This document shows, in pieces, positions 35,568 through 43,999 of a DNA stretch of 64,000 nucleotides (its first letter is position 1; every line of letters begins with the position of its first letter). Location: assembly GCA_016705365.1 (NCBI GenBank), contig JADIYI010000005.1, positions 62,001 through 126,000 on the forward strand. Direction: 5' to 3'. The notes beneath the pieces are model-generated. The model ran no database searches. It was not told where the DNA came from and was given only the letters and a program-made list of their open reading frames with translations. The stretch is from Gammaproteobacteria bacterium (GTDB lineage Bacteria; Pseudomonadota; Gammaproteobacteria; Pseudomonadales; UBA5518). Position numbers and translations under genes: made by a program.

Positions 35568-36625
35568 CAGGATTTTCCCTTGGCGGTGTTCACGTACTTG
35601 CGGTATTCATCCCACAGCTTGGCACGCAGCTCCGGGTCCTTTTCCTTCATGGCCGCCTCGCGGATCTGGCGCGCCACCACATCGTCATCGGAGCCGTCGC
35701 GGATATCCGGCGGGACGGTGTTGGCACTGGCGGTATGCTGGTAATCACCCTGGCGCGCGCTGCCACCGCCCGCGCTGGACATGCCGCTGCCACTCGAGGT
35801 GTCCCCCTCGGTGCGCGCCGGCATCGCGGCGCCGTAACCGCCGGATTCCGTGCCTGCGCCCTCGGCGCCGTTGCCGTCGATCATTGCGACGCTCTCGTCG
35901 CGTGCCGCGGAGTTGCCCAGTTCCTCGCTTTGGGCCTGGCTGCGTTCGCGCTCGCCCAGCAGTGCGCCGTCAAAACGACCCAGCGAGGTGTTGAGTTCGC
36001 GATTCAGCTCGGCGAGTTCCCCGCCGCCGCCGCCCTGCTCGGCACCCTTCATCGCTTCGCGCACGCCTGACAGGGACCCGTCCCCGGTATCGATTGCGGA
36101 GCCCACCGCTGGCGTGGCATCCCCCGCAGTGCCGGCGGCGCCACCCTGCGCTGCACCATCGGTGTTGCCCTGCGCGCGGCTCTGCTCCTCGAGGCCGGGT
36201 TGCGCGGGTGTGCGTTGCATCGCCTCGAGCGCGGCGTCGAGCACCTCGGCCTCGCTCTCGGCCTTGCCCTCGGCTTCACTGCTCGCTGCCGCTGCCTGTT
36301 CGCTGTCCTCGAGGCTCACCTGGTCGCTGCTCGCGCTGTCCTGCCCGTCCGCGGACTCCGCTGCCTGTTCACCTGCTGGCGCATTTTCTTGCCCGGACTT
36401 CGCGGACGCTTCACTCTGCGATCCGGGGGAAGGGGTCCGCGACGCCGTCGAGGGTTGCGAGGCGCCCGGCGAACCCGAGGCCGCGGGCATCGAGGATGAA
36501 CTCGACGGGCTGCTCGGTGGTGGCTGTGGCGTCGAGGGTGCGGTCGAAGTGGTCTTGCACGCGGCAAGCGTCAACATCAGCAGGACGATCGGCAACGATC
36601 CGGGACGCATGGCTATACCGCTCAT
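35567..36625 (-). CDS. Low-complexity lipoprotein
   Basis: A 352-residue lipoprotein (LTLAAC, lipid Cys23) whose mature region is dominated by Ser/Pro, then Ala/Glu/Gln/Gly tracts and is probably disordered. Only the C-terminal 60 residues look structured and charged (DDDVVARQIREAAMKEKDPELRAKLWDEYRKYV). Such a layout suggests a tethered linker with a binding tip. An ATG five codons in (36610) is an alternative start. The start overlaps the upstream stop by four bases. Confidence 0.65.
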   Translation of the reverse strand: MSGIAMRPGSLPIVLLMLTLAACKTTSTAPSTPQPPPSSPSSSSSMPAASGSPGASQPSTASRTPSPGSQSEASAKSGQENAPAGEQAAESADGQDSASSDQVSLEDSEQAAAASSEAEGKAESEAEVLDAALEAMQRTPAQPGLEEQSRAQGNTDGAAQGGAAGTAGDATPAVGSAIDTGDGSLSGVREAMKGAEQGGGGGELAELNRELNTSLGRFDGALLGERERSQAQSEELGNSAARDESVAMIDGNGAEGAGTESGGYGAAMPARTEGDTSSGSGMSSAGGGSARQGDYQHTASANTVPPDIRDGSDDDVVARQIREAAMKEKDPELRAKLWDEYRKYVNTAKGKS

Positions 36626-38208
36626 GGTTGATAGAAATATCGGTAGGTCAGGCCCGAGGTGGCGGCGGGTTCGCCGTCGGCAAAGCGCGGCCTGAAACGG
36701 GTGGCGCGCAATTGCCTTTGCAACTTCGTGACACTCTTGTCGGCGGCGGCAGGAACCGACTCCAGCACCTGGAAATCGTCCGCCTGGCCTTTTTCGTTCA
36801 CGGCGAAGCTGAGCAAAATGTACGCTTGCGGCCGGGTTGCGGGATTGACCGGCAGCGTGTAGTCCTGCGGCAGTAACGGCAAGGCCTGTGGCTTGCCGAA
36901 TACCTGGTCGATGACGCTGGCCGGGTCATCGCCGCCCTGCATGCCTTCGGCATAGGCCTCGCGGTAGGTGTCGAGCGCGGTCTGGGTGCGATTGAAAAGC
37001 TGGTGCCAGTCGCCCAGCTCGGCCACTGCCTGACTGCGTTGCAGGGTGGTGCTGTCCGGATCCTGTCTGCGGATTTCCACCGCGCTGCTGAGCGCATCGC
37101 GACCGTCACTGAAGCTGTTGATCAGGTAGCTGGGCTGGCGCGTGAACGCGGCGTCATCCGCGGTGTCGAATCCGGTTTCCGGGATGTCCGGAGGTCGGTA
37201 CGAGGCGAGGTAGTAATCGGCCAGCGCTCGCTGGCGCAGGCTGTCGGCGATCCGGGGGTCATTGGCGGGGTAGTTCGCGCGCATGATCGTTGTCGAGGAG
37301 TCGTTGAGATTGCGTGCCGTTATCAGGTGATTGAGCGGTTGCTCCCCGAGATCCTGCAGGTAGGCGCGCATATGCCATGCCGACAGCTTGTCCAGCATGG
37401 GCAGCAGGCGCGGATCGTTGTTGCCGTAATTGCGGTGATGGATCTGGAACATCTGGTGATAACGATTGCCGACTTCCTCCCATTCACCGAGCGCTGCGTA
37501 GCTCTCGATCAGCAACTCGAGGATTGGCAGGTCCGCGGTGCTGTACAGGCCCTCGTTGACACGGGTCACATGGGCGGCGCGATTGAGCACCTCGGCCGCC
37601 TCGGCGTGCTTGCCATCGTTCTGATAGGCAATGCCAAGCCCCAGCAGATATTGCGACAGGGCAGGATCGTAGGCGCCGCCCGCGCTCTCGACGGTGCTCA
37701 CTGCGTCCAGGTAGCGTTGTTCGATGGGGTTGGCCGGTTCCGCCGCAGTGTCTGGTTGCGCGTCTTCGCCCGCCACGTCCTGTGCCGCGTCGATCACGGT
37801 TTCCGGAGCGGCGGCGGTCGGTGTTTTCTGCGTGGCCTGCGCCGGAGTTTGCGCTGCTGCTTCGAGTGGTGCTTGCGGCGCGGCGTCGTTCGAGTTTTGC
37901 CCTGTGGCATCGAGCGGCACCTCCTGTGCTGCATCGACCGTGGCTGGCGCTGCCGCTTCAGCCGGCATTGGCGCAGCGGCTTCGACAGGAGGCTGTGCTG
38001 GCGCGTCGATCGCTGCTTCCCGCGCAACGCCTGGCGTGGTGCCCGGAGCTGCTTCGACCGACACGTCCTGCACTGCGTCGACCGTGGCATGCTCGGTAGC
38101 TGCGGCAGGCACATCCTCGGCGGCGCTCGACGCGGATCCGCCGAGCAGGCAGCAACCCAGCAGCACCCGGCTGCCGAAACGTTGCAAACTGTCGCAAGAG
38201 CGCTTCAC
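36622..38208 (-). CDS. Secreted TPR-like protein with TonB-type C-terminal domain
   Basis: A 528-residue protein, first of the block. A signal peptide is followed by an Ala/Pro/Glu repeat-like tract (about residues 32-155, many EAAA and DAAQ units). Next comes a TPR-like helical part (YLLGLGIAYQNDGKHAEAAEVLNRAA) and a C-terminal domain of TonB type (AYILLSFAVNEKGQADDFQVL ending RATRFRPRF). LLGCC in the signal could also act as a lipobox. A TAGAAT box on the minus strand at 38304-38309 may serve as its -10. A TonB-like domain on a non-TonB protein is unusual. Confidence 0.72.
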   Translation of the reverse strand: MKRSCDSLQRFGSRVLLGCCLLGGSASSAAEDVPAAATEHATVDAVQDVSVEAAPGTTPGVAREAAIDAPAQPPVEAAAPMPAEAAAPATVDAAQEVPLDATGQNSNDAAPQAPLEAAAQTPAQATQKTPTAAAPETVIDAAQDVAGEDAQPDTAAEPANPIEQRYLDAVSTVESAGGAYDPALSQYLLGLGIAYQNDGKHAEAAEVLNRAAHVTRVNEGLYSTADLPILELLIESYAALGEWEEVGNRYHQMFQIHHRNYGNNDPRLLPMLDKLSAWHMRAYLQDLGEQPLNHLITARNLNDSSTTIMRANYPANDPRIADSLRQRALADYYLASYRPPDIPETGFDTADDAAFTRQPSYLINSFSDGRDALSSAVEIRRQDPDSTTLQRSQAVAELGDWHQLFNRTQTALDTYREAYAEGMQGGDDPASVIDQVFGKPQALPLLPQDYTLPVNPATRPQAYILLSFAVNEKGQADDFQVLESVPAAADKSVTKLQRQLRATRFRPRFADGEPAATSGLTYRYFYQP

Positions 38209-38420
38209 CCGTAATAAACCCTGTCTGCGTTGTGACGCTGGATTTGACCGCTTGCGGCTGCTGCTGGTTCCCCATTCTGCACCCGCCGGAGTTGTCTGCG
38301 GCTATTCTAGCGCCGCCGCTGCCATGCCGCGAGCATGGTCAGGGCAGGGTCGCAAGTTGGCCAAGGCGGATAGCCGCGCGATATAGTCGCTGCTGGCGGC
38401 GAGGGATATGGAGCAGCGCA

Positions 38421-38840
38421 ATGACGGTCGAATCGCGTAACAAGGCTCTGGTCGAGCGTTTTTTCGCAGCACTCAGTGCCGGTGATACGGCGCATATCGT
38501 GGCGGCGTATGCCGAGGATGGCGCCGTCTGGACCTCGGGGCGCACCCTGATATCGGGCACGTTCGGCAAACAGCAGATCCGCGAGAGCAGCGGGCGGATC
38601 TTTGATGCGTTTCCCGATGGGCTGGAATTCACGATTCACGGGATGACGGCCGAGGGCGAGAGGGTGGCGGTGGAGGCAGAGTCGCGTGGCCGGCACGTCT
38701 CCGGCGCGATATACAACAACCTCTATCATTTCCTGTTCGAGTTCCGGGACGGGCTGCTGGTCAGGCTCAAGGAATACATGGATACCGAACTGGTCACCGA
38801 GATTCTGTGCGCGGGGCAGCGCCCCGCGACCAGGCACTGA
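38421..38840 (+). CDS. SnoaL-like / nuclear transport factor 2-fold protein
   Basis: A 139-residue protein of the SnoaL-like NTF2 fold: NKALVERFFAALSAGDTAHIVAAYAEDGAVW at the start and LKEYMDTELVTEI at the end. Members are isomerases, dehydratases or limonene-epoxide-hydrolase-like proteins acting on hydrophobic substrates. The ATG at 38421 has GGAG ten bases before; the frame upstream is not family-like. It is 27 bases ahead of the LLM oxidoreductase and probably cotranscribed. The substrate is unknown; a steroid or terpenoid is plausible given what follows. Confidence 0.8.
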   Translation: MTVESRNKALVERFFAALSAGDTAHIVAAYAEDGAVWTSGRTLISGTFGKQQIRESSGRIFDAFPDGLEFTIHGMTAEGERVAVEAESRGRHVSGAIYNNLYHFLFEFRDGLLVRLKEYMDTELVTEILCAGQRPATRH

Positions 38841-38867
38841 AATATTCAACACGAGGAGGAGTCGGAA

Positions 38868-39770
38868 ATGGCGAATTGCGAAGTTGCCGTAGGGATGTTC
38901 GGTTTGCACAACGTCTATGGTGGTGATGCGCGGGGTTATATCGAGGCGGCACGGCTGGCCGATGCCGCCGGCATCGATCAGGTAGTGTTCACCGACCATG
39001 TGGTGATGGGTGAGCACACCGAGCGTTATCCGTATGGCGCGTTCCCGTTGCCGCCGAGCGAGCCCTGGTTCGAGCCGCTGACCCTGCTCGCGGCAATCGC
39101 CGGCGGCACCACGCACATTCACCTTGCGACGGGTGTGCTGATCGCGCCGCTGCGACCGGCGGCGCTGCTGGCAAAGATCTGCGCCACGCTGGATGCGATT
39201 GCGCCGGGGCGGGTCGAGCTCGGCGTGGGCACGGGTTGGCAGCGCGAAGAGTACGATGCGGTCGGAGTCGATTTCGCGCAGTGCTGGACCCTGCTCGATG
39301 ACGGGGTGCGCGCGATGCAACTGCTGTGGCGCGAGGCGCCGGCAAGTTTCAGTTCGAAGACGGTGAATTTCGAGCGTGTCTACAGTACGCCGTTTCCCGC
39401 CTCCAGGGGCATCCCGATCTGGTACGGCGTCAAGCCGACACCGCGCCAGGCGCAACGGATCGCGGAGCTCGGCGCGGGCTGGATTCCCATTTCCACCAGC
39501 TGCGATTACGTTCGCGAAGGTGTGGCGTGTATCCGCGAGGCGTTCAGCGCCGCCGGCCGCGATCCCGCGTCACTGCGGGTTCGTGCCCACGTGCCGACGC
39601 ATTACGATGCCGGTGGCAACGGCGATCTGCAGCGCTCGATCGATGATATGGGGGCGATGCTGGAGGCGGGCGCCACGGTGCTGGAATTCGAGCACCACCC
39701 GTATATCCGCGAGCCGGCACAGCTCGCGGATTTCTATGCCCGGCTGGTGGAGGCGCGCGCTGCCTGCTGA
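38868..39770 (+). CDS. LLM-class (luciferase-like) flavin oxidoreductase
   Basis: A 300-residue bacterial luciferase-like monooxygenase of the type often annotated as F420-dependent (VVFTDHVVMGEHTERYP, RVELGVGTGWQREEYDAVG, IPIWYGVKPTPRQAQRIAELG). It is a TIM barrel using reduced FMN or F420. Whether this organism makes F420 cannot be judged from the window. GAGGAGG-type ribosome site lies before the ATG. It is followed by a strong hairpin terminator, so the SnoaL-LLM pair forms its own transcript. Confidence 0.85.
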   Translation: MANCEVAVGMFGLHNVYGGDARGYIEAARLADAAGIDQVVFTDHVVMGEHTERYPYGAFPLPPSEPWFEPLTLLAAIAGGTTHIHLATGVLIAPLRPAALLAKICATLDAIAPGRVELGVGTGWQREEYDAVGVDFAQCWTLLDDGVRAMQLLWREAPASFSSKTVNFERVYSTPFPASRGIPIWYGVKPTPRQAQRIAELGAGWIPISTSCDYVREGVACIREAFSAAGRDPASLRVRAHVPTHYDAGGNGDLQRSIDDMGAMLEAGATVLEFEHHPYIREPAQLADFYARLVEARAAC

Positions 39771-39785
39771 GCTGCGATGCGGATT

Positions 39786-39810
39786 CCGGGCTCCCCTGGA
39801 GGGAGCCCGG
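39786..39810. terminator. Hairpin terminator between convergent genes
   Basis: A perfect 10-base stem, CCGGGCTCCC with GGGAGCCCGG, around a five-base loop, sits between the LLM gene (+) and the acyl-CoA dehydrogenase gene (-). No long T run follows on either strand, so it may act with Rho or as a two-way barrier. Confidence 0.7.
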
Positions 39811-39828
39811 TAGTTCGCGAGCAGAGAC

Positions 39829-41007
39829 TCAGCGGCGACTGTAGGCGCTCATGCCCAGGCCAAACTGGGCGATGAGGTCACGCATGACCTCCGCGACGCC
39901 GCCACCAAAGGTGTTGATCTGGCACTTGCGGTAATGCTCCTCGAGATCGCCATTCAGCGCCGCGCCGGGCGATCCGCGGCGCAATCCTCCCGCCATGCCG
40001 GTCACGTTCAGCATCAGCTTGTCGACCGCGATCAGGCATTCGGTGCTGTAGGCCTTGATGGCGGAGGCAAACGCGGGGTCGGGTTCGCCGGTATCGAGCT
40101 GCCAGGCCATGCGCCAGTTCATCAGCCGCATCGCCTCGAGGCGCGCATACACTTCCGCCAGTGACGACTGGGCCCAGGGCAGGTCGGCGATCCGTTGTCC
40201 CCCGATCTCGGTGGTTTGTGCCCAGTTCAACACCCGTTGCAGCAGGCCCCAGCCCTGTATGCCGATTGCGGCGAGTCCTACCCGTTCGTGATTCAACTGC
40301 GCGGTGATCAGCTTCCAGCCACCGTTCAGGTTGCCGGCAATCATGCTGGCGGGGACCCGAACATTGTCGTAATAGCTGGCATTGCTGCGAACGCCGCCGA
40401 CGGTGCGGATCGGGGTAAAGCTGAACCCGGGCAGAGTGGCATCGACGATGAAAATGGTGATGCCCTTGTGTGGCGGATTGACGTCGGGGTCGGTGCGGGT
40501 TGCGAGCCATATGTAGTCGGCCGCCTCCGCGCTGCTGGTCCAGATCTTGCTGCCGTTGATCACGTAGTCGTCACCGTCGCGCACCGCGCTGGTCTTCAGC
40601 GACGCCAGGTCGGTACCCGCGCCGGGTTCGGTATAACCGATGGCGAAATGCAGCTCGCCGGCGGCCATGCGCGGCAGCAGCGAACGCTTGTGCTCCTCCG
40701 AGCCGAGCGCGATCAGGGCCGGTGCCACGGTATTGATGGTCACGAAGGGGAGGGGGATGTCGGCGAGCTGTGCCTCCTCGAAAAACACCAACTGCTCGGA
40801 GCTCTTGCGCCCCTGCCCGCCGTATTCGCGGGGCCAGCCGAGTGCGAGCCAGCCATCCTTGCCCAACTGACGGATCACGGCCTTGTACGCATCGCCGCTC
40901 TCATTGCCGCGCGTGGCTTCGCGCAATTCGGGAGTCATCAGGCCCGCAAAATAATCGCGTAGTTCACGGCGCAGGGCTTTCTGGGTATCCGTATAGTCGA
41001 TGTACAT
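39829..41007 (-). CDS. Acyl-CoA dehydrogenase (ChsE-like candidate subunit)
   Basis: A 392-residue FAD-dependent acyl-CoA dehydrogenase: GWPREYGGQGRKSSEQLVF, AIGYTEPGAGTDLASLKT, NGSKIWTSSAEAADYIWLA. The usual C-terminal catalytic Glu (YEGT) is replaced by FGGG, but a Glu in NHERVGLAA fits the helix-G position used by isovaleryl- and steroid-type enzymes. AGGAG precedes the ATG at 41007. It is divergent from tetR and shares the intergenic operator. With the second ACAD at 42878 it may form an alpha/beta heteromer as in ChsE1-ChsE2. Confidence 0.9.
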   Translation of the reverse strand: MYIDYTDTQKALRRELRDYFAGLMTPELREATRGNESGDAYKAVIRQLGKDGWLALGWPREYGGQGRKSSEQLVFFEEAQLADIPLPFVTINTVAPALIALGSEEHKRSLLPRMAAGELHFAIGYTEPGAGTDLASLKTSAVRDGDDYVINGSKIWTSSAEAADYIWLATRTDPDVNPPHKGITIFIVDATLPGFSFTPIRTVGGVRSNASYYDNVRVPASMIAGNLNGGWKLITAQLNHERVGLAAIGIQGWGLLQRVLNWAQTTEIGGQRIADLPWAQSSLAEVYARLEAMRLMNWRMAWQLDTGEPDPAFASAIKAYSTECLIAVDKLMLNVTGMAGGLRRGSPGAALNGDLEEHYRKCQINTFGGGVAEVMRDLIAQFGLGMSAYSRR

Positions 41008-41062
41008 GGTGGTGCAATGCTCCTTGAGATGCCGGTCGTCACGAGCCGGCATGCACATGATA

Positions 41063-41084
41063 TTGAAATTGGATTCAATTTCAA
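41063..41084. promoter_or_regulatory. Inverted repeat, probable TetR operator
   Basis: TTGAAATTG-GATT-CAATTTCAA is a perfect 9-base inverted repeat with a 4-base spacer in the region between the divergent acyl-CoA dehydrogenase and tetR genes. It is far more AT-rich than its surroundings. The position suits control of both promoters by the adjacent TetR protein. Confidence 0.7.
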
Positions 41085-41119
41085 CAACAATACGCCCAAT
41101 GGAGCGGAAACACGAGATC

Positions 41120-41887
41120 ATGGCCAAGACGCCTGCACCCGGACGGCCCGCGCGCGGCATCGCGCCGCGACGCGATCGCGCCGGGGCGCGCTCGGCCCAC
41201 AGCGCGCGGGGCGAGCAGGCGCGGGCGCGCATCAAGGAAGCGGCCACGAGAGTGCTGGAGCGGGTTGGCTATCGCCAGATGCGGGTCAGCGATGTCACCG
41301 GCGAGGCCGGCGTGGCAACCGGCCTTTTTTACCATTACTTTCCCGATCTGAAAGCCCTGACCATCGAGGTGCTGGGCGATTTCATGACCCGCTTCGAGGC
41401 GCTCGAGGAAATCGAGCGCGGTGTGGCAAAGGGTGACTGGTACGCGCGCAGTCATGCGCACAACCGGCTGGTGGTGCGCAGCTATGCGCGCAACCCGGGC
41501 ATCATGCGCTGCATGGTGCAACTCGGGGACGAGGCACCCGAGTTCGGCGAGCTGTGGCGCACGAGCTATCACCGGCGGCTCGAATTGCTGGTGCGCTCGT
41601 TGCCACACCTGTTTCCGGCGGCGCGTCTTTCGAGCGCCCGGGCGCGCATGATCACGATCATGCTGGCCGGCATCGGTGAACACCTGTTGTCGGAGTATTA
41701 TATCGTGCGCACGCCGGAGCTGACGGCGCTCGCGCTCGGTGAGGAAGAAATGAGCGAGTGGATCACGGTGATGTTCTACCGTGCGCTGTTCCTGGAGAAT
41801 CCGCCGCTCGAGCGTTTGCAGTTTGCCGCGCAGGTTGCGGACCTGCGCCGCCCGCCAGCAGTTTCGGCGCTGGCGGCGCGGCCATGA
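41120..41887 (+). CDS. TetR/AcrR family transcriptional regulator
   Basis: A 255-residue regulator. A basic disordered leader (about 35 residues) precedes the helix-turn-helix domain (RIKEAATRVLERVGYRQMRVSDVTGEAGVATGLFYHYF), then a helical ligand domain. The ATG at 41120 is chosen; one at 41099 would add seven residues. It lies between the two arms of the presumed steroid cluster with a palindrome upstream, so it probably represses them until an acyl-CoA or steroid effector binds. The effector is not readable from sequence. Confidence 0.88.
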   Translation: MAKTPAPGRPARGIAPRRDRAGARSAHSARGEQARARIKEAATRVLERVGYRQMRVSDVTGEAGVATGLFYHYFPDLKALTIEVLGDFMTRFEALEEIERGVAKGDWYARSHAHNRLVVRSYARNPGIMRCMVQLGDEAPEFGELWRTSYHRRLELLVRSLPHLFPAARLSSARARMITIMLAGIGEHLLSEYYIVRTPELTALALGEEEMSEWITVMFYRALFLENPPLERLQFAAQVADLRRPPAVSALAARP

Positions 41888-41919
41888 GCCCCCATTTCCG
41901 TTGTTGAGGACGTGTCATC

Positions 41920-42876
41920 GTGAGTGATTTGAACGAAAAGCTGCAGCAGTACCTGGGTCGTCCCTGCGGACCCTTCAACAGTTGGGACGAGGTCAACCAG
42001 GCCATGATCCGGCACTGGTGCGAGGCCATGGGCGACGCCAACCCGGTCTATACCGACCCCGAGGCGGCCGCCGCCTCGGTTCACGGTGGCATCGTTGCTC
42101 CGCCGACCATGTTGCAGGCATGGACGATGCGTGGTGTGACCGGCCAGTGGGCGACAGGCTCCGATAACCGTGAACCGTTCGAGGTGTTCGAGCTGTTGAC
42201 CGAGCTGGGCTATCCGGCGGTGGTCGCGGTGAACTGCGAGCAAACCTATGCGCGCTACCTGCGACCGGGCGACCGAATTCATCACACCTCCCGGATCGAA
42301 GCGATTTCCGCGGAGAAAAGCACGGCGCTGGGTACCGGCTTCTTCGTCACCGAGCTCGAGGAATTCTGGGACCAGAACGACGAGAAAGTCGGCGACATGC
42401 GCTTCAGGGTATTCCGCTACCGGGCACCGGAGCGCGCGCAAAGCGCACCCGCCGCTACCACCGCGGCACCGGCGCAGGTCAAGCGCTTCCGCCCGGTCGA
42501 GAACCACGACACGCAGTTTTTCTGGCAGGGCGCGCGGGAAGGCAAGCTGTTGATCCAGCGCTGCACGAGCTGCGCCACGCTGCGCCACCCGCCTGGTCCG
42601 ATGTGCCCGGCCTGCCAGTCGCTCGAGTGGGAGGCCGTGCAGAGCAGTGGCAAGGGCGTGGTCTACAGCTTTGTCGTGATGCATCACCCGCAGATCCCGC
42701 CGTTCGAGTATCCGAACACGGTGTTGCTGGTGGAACTGGAAGAGGGAACCCGGCTGGTGAGTCAGCTGGTGGATGCGAGCGCCGCGGACATCGATATCGG
42801 CACGCCGGTCGAGGTGGTGTTTCGCGAGGAGGATGGCCTCGCCTTTCCGCTGTTTCGTATCCGGGGAGGTGCGTGA
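41920..42876 (+). CDS. MaoC dehydratase-like / DUF35 OB-fold fusion (ChsH2-like)
   Basis: A 318-residue fusion. Residues 1-170 are a MaoC-type hot-dog domain (AMGDANPVYTDPEAAAASVHGGIVAPPTML). Residues 190-318 are a DUF35 domain with a zinc ribbon (C-x2-C ... C-x2-C in CTSCATLRHPPGPMCPACQS) and an OB-fold. This layout matches mycobacterial ChsH2, which pairs with ChsH1 to hydrate a steroid enoyl-CoA and, through DUF35, holds the aldolase Ltp2. Genes for both partners follow. The steroid assignment is inferred from this context. Confidence 0.87.
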   Translation: MSDLNEKLQQYLGRPCGPFNSWDEVNQAMIRHWCEAMGDANPVYTDPEAAAASVHGGIVAPPTMLQAWTMRGVTGQWATGSDNREPFEVFELLTELGYPAVVAVNCEQTYARYLRPGDRIHHTSRIEAISAEKSTALGTGFFVTELEEFWDQNDEKVGDMRFRVFRYRAPERAQSAPAATTAAPAQVKRFRPVENHDTQFFWQGAREGKLLIQRCTSCATLRHPPGPMCPACQSLEWEAVQSSGKGVVYSFVVMHHPQIPPFEYPNTVLLVELEEGTRLVSQLVDASAADIDIGTPVEVVFREEDGLAFPLFRIRGGA

Positions 42877-42877
42877 T

Positions 42878-43999
42878 ATGGAATTTTCGATAGCGGAAGA
42901 AACGCGCTCGGTACAGGAACTCGCGGCACAGATTTTTGCCGACCAGAGCGGTGATGCGCAACTCAGGCGTTTTGACCGGGGCGAGGTCGCCTACCACCTT
43001 GAACTGTGGCGTTTGCTGGCGGAAGCGGGATTGGTGGGCGTTGCGCTGGCCGAGGACTATGGCGGCAGCGGCCTGGGCTTTTCCGGCTTGTGCGCGGTAT
43101 TCGAGGAGCAGGGCAGGCACGTGGCCGCGTTGCCGCTGCTGGCATCGAGCGTACTGGCAGCGCTGCCGCTGGCGGAGTTCGGTTCCCCCACGCTGCGTGA
43201 CCGTTGGTTGCCGCGGGCCGCGAGCGGCGAGGTGGTGCTTACCGGCAGCAGCCTCGCCATGAAAGGCGAGCTGCCCGGCTGCCGTGAGGATGGCAAGGAC
43301 TGGATACTCGATGGCCGGCTCGATTTCGTGCCCTATGGTCTGGATGCCTCGGCGGTGCTGGTGCCGGCGCTTGCGGCGGACGGCTCCTGCAATCTGTTCA
43401 TGATGGCGTGCGATGCGGCAGGCCTCGGGTTCGAGCGCCAGCGGGGCACCAATCACGAACCGCTCGATACGCTCACGTTTGACTCCGTGCGGGTGGCCGC
43501 GGACGCGATGCTGGGTGAGGCGGGCGCGGGCGAGGGCATCCGCGAATGGATCGCCGAGCGTGCGGCCACGGCGCTTGGCTTCATCCAGCTCGGGGTGCTC
43601 GCGGAGGCGTTGCGCCGCACCGCGGCCCATACCGTGGAGCGCAAGCAGTTCGGCAAGCAGCTGGCGGCTTTTCAGGCGGTCGCGCACCGCGCGGCCGACG
43701 CGTATATCGATATCGAGGCTCTGCGCTCGACCCTGTGGCAGGCGGCGTGGCGCATCGATCAGGGCTTGCCGCCGAGTTCCGCCGTCGCCGTTGCCTCCTG
43801 GTGGGCGTGCGAGGCCGGTCACCGGGTCGGCCATGCCTGCCAGCATCTGCATGGCGGGACCGGCGCGGATCTCGACTACCCGATCCACCGTTATTACCTG
43901 TGGGCACGGCAGAACGAGTTATCTCTGGGTGGCGGCAGCCGGATTCTTGCCGGCTTCGGAGCCGAACTTTCCAAACAGCAAATCGAGATCGGACTATGA
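42878..43999 (+). CDS. Acyl-CoA dehydrogenase, second subunit candidate
   Basis: A 373-residue acyl-CoA dehydrogenase: ALAEDYGGSGLGFSGLCAVFEEQGRHVAALP, ERKQFGKQLAAFQAVAHRAAD, QHLHGGTGADLDYPIHRYY. The flavin and acyl-CoA regions are more divergent than in the 39829-41007 protein; the end reads LSLGGGSRI instead of YEGT. This is the pattern of the partner chain in heteromeric steroid acyl-CoA dehydrogenases. GGGGAGG precedes the ATG. Its stop overlaps the next ATG (ATGA). Confidence 0.87.
   Translation: MEFSIAEETRSVQELAAQIFADQSGDAQLRRFDRGEVAYHLELWRLLAEAGLVGVALAEDYGGSGLGFSGLCAVFEEQGRHVAALPLLASSVLAALPLAEFGSPTLRDRWLPRAASGEVVLTGSSLAMKGELPGCREDGKDWILDGRLDFVPYGLDASAVLVPALAADGSCNLFMMACDAAGLGFERQRGTNHEPLDTLTFDSVRVAADAMLGEAGAGEGIREWIAERAATALGFIQLGVLAEALRRTAAHTVERKQFGKQLAAFQAVAHRAADAYIDIEALRSTLWQAAWRIDQGLPPSSAVAVASWWACEAGHRVGHACQHLHGGTGADLDYPIHRYYLWARQNELSLGGGSRILAGFGAELSKQQIEIGL

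Noticed and set aside
37740..38130. Tandem repeat or CRISPR-like array
   Set aside because: The repetition is an Ala/Pro/Glu-rich protein tract with irregular unit length and no direct DNA repeats or spacers.
25639..38208. Zorya anti-phage system
   Set aside because: A MotA-like gene with membrane-anchored partners recalls ZorA/ZorB, but no helicase or nuclease gene (ZorC, D or E type) is present, and the partners carry vWA rather than peptidoglycan-binding domains.
25639..38208. Type VI secretion accessory cluster (FHA plus FGE-like proteins)
   Set aside because: No Tss sheath, tube, baseplate, ClpV or kinase/phosphatase gene is found nearby; the FHA-like part is degenerate.
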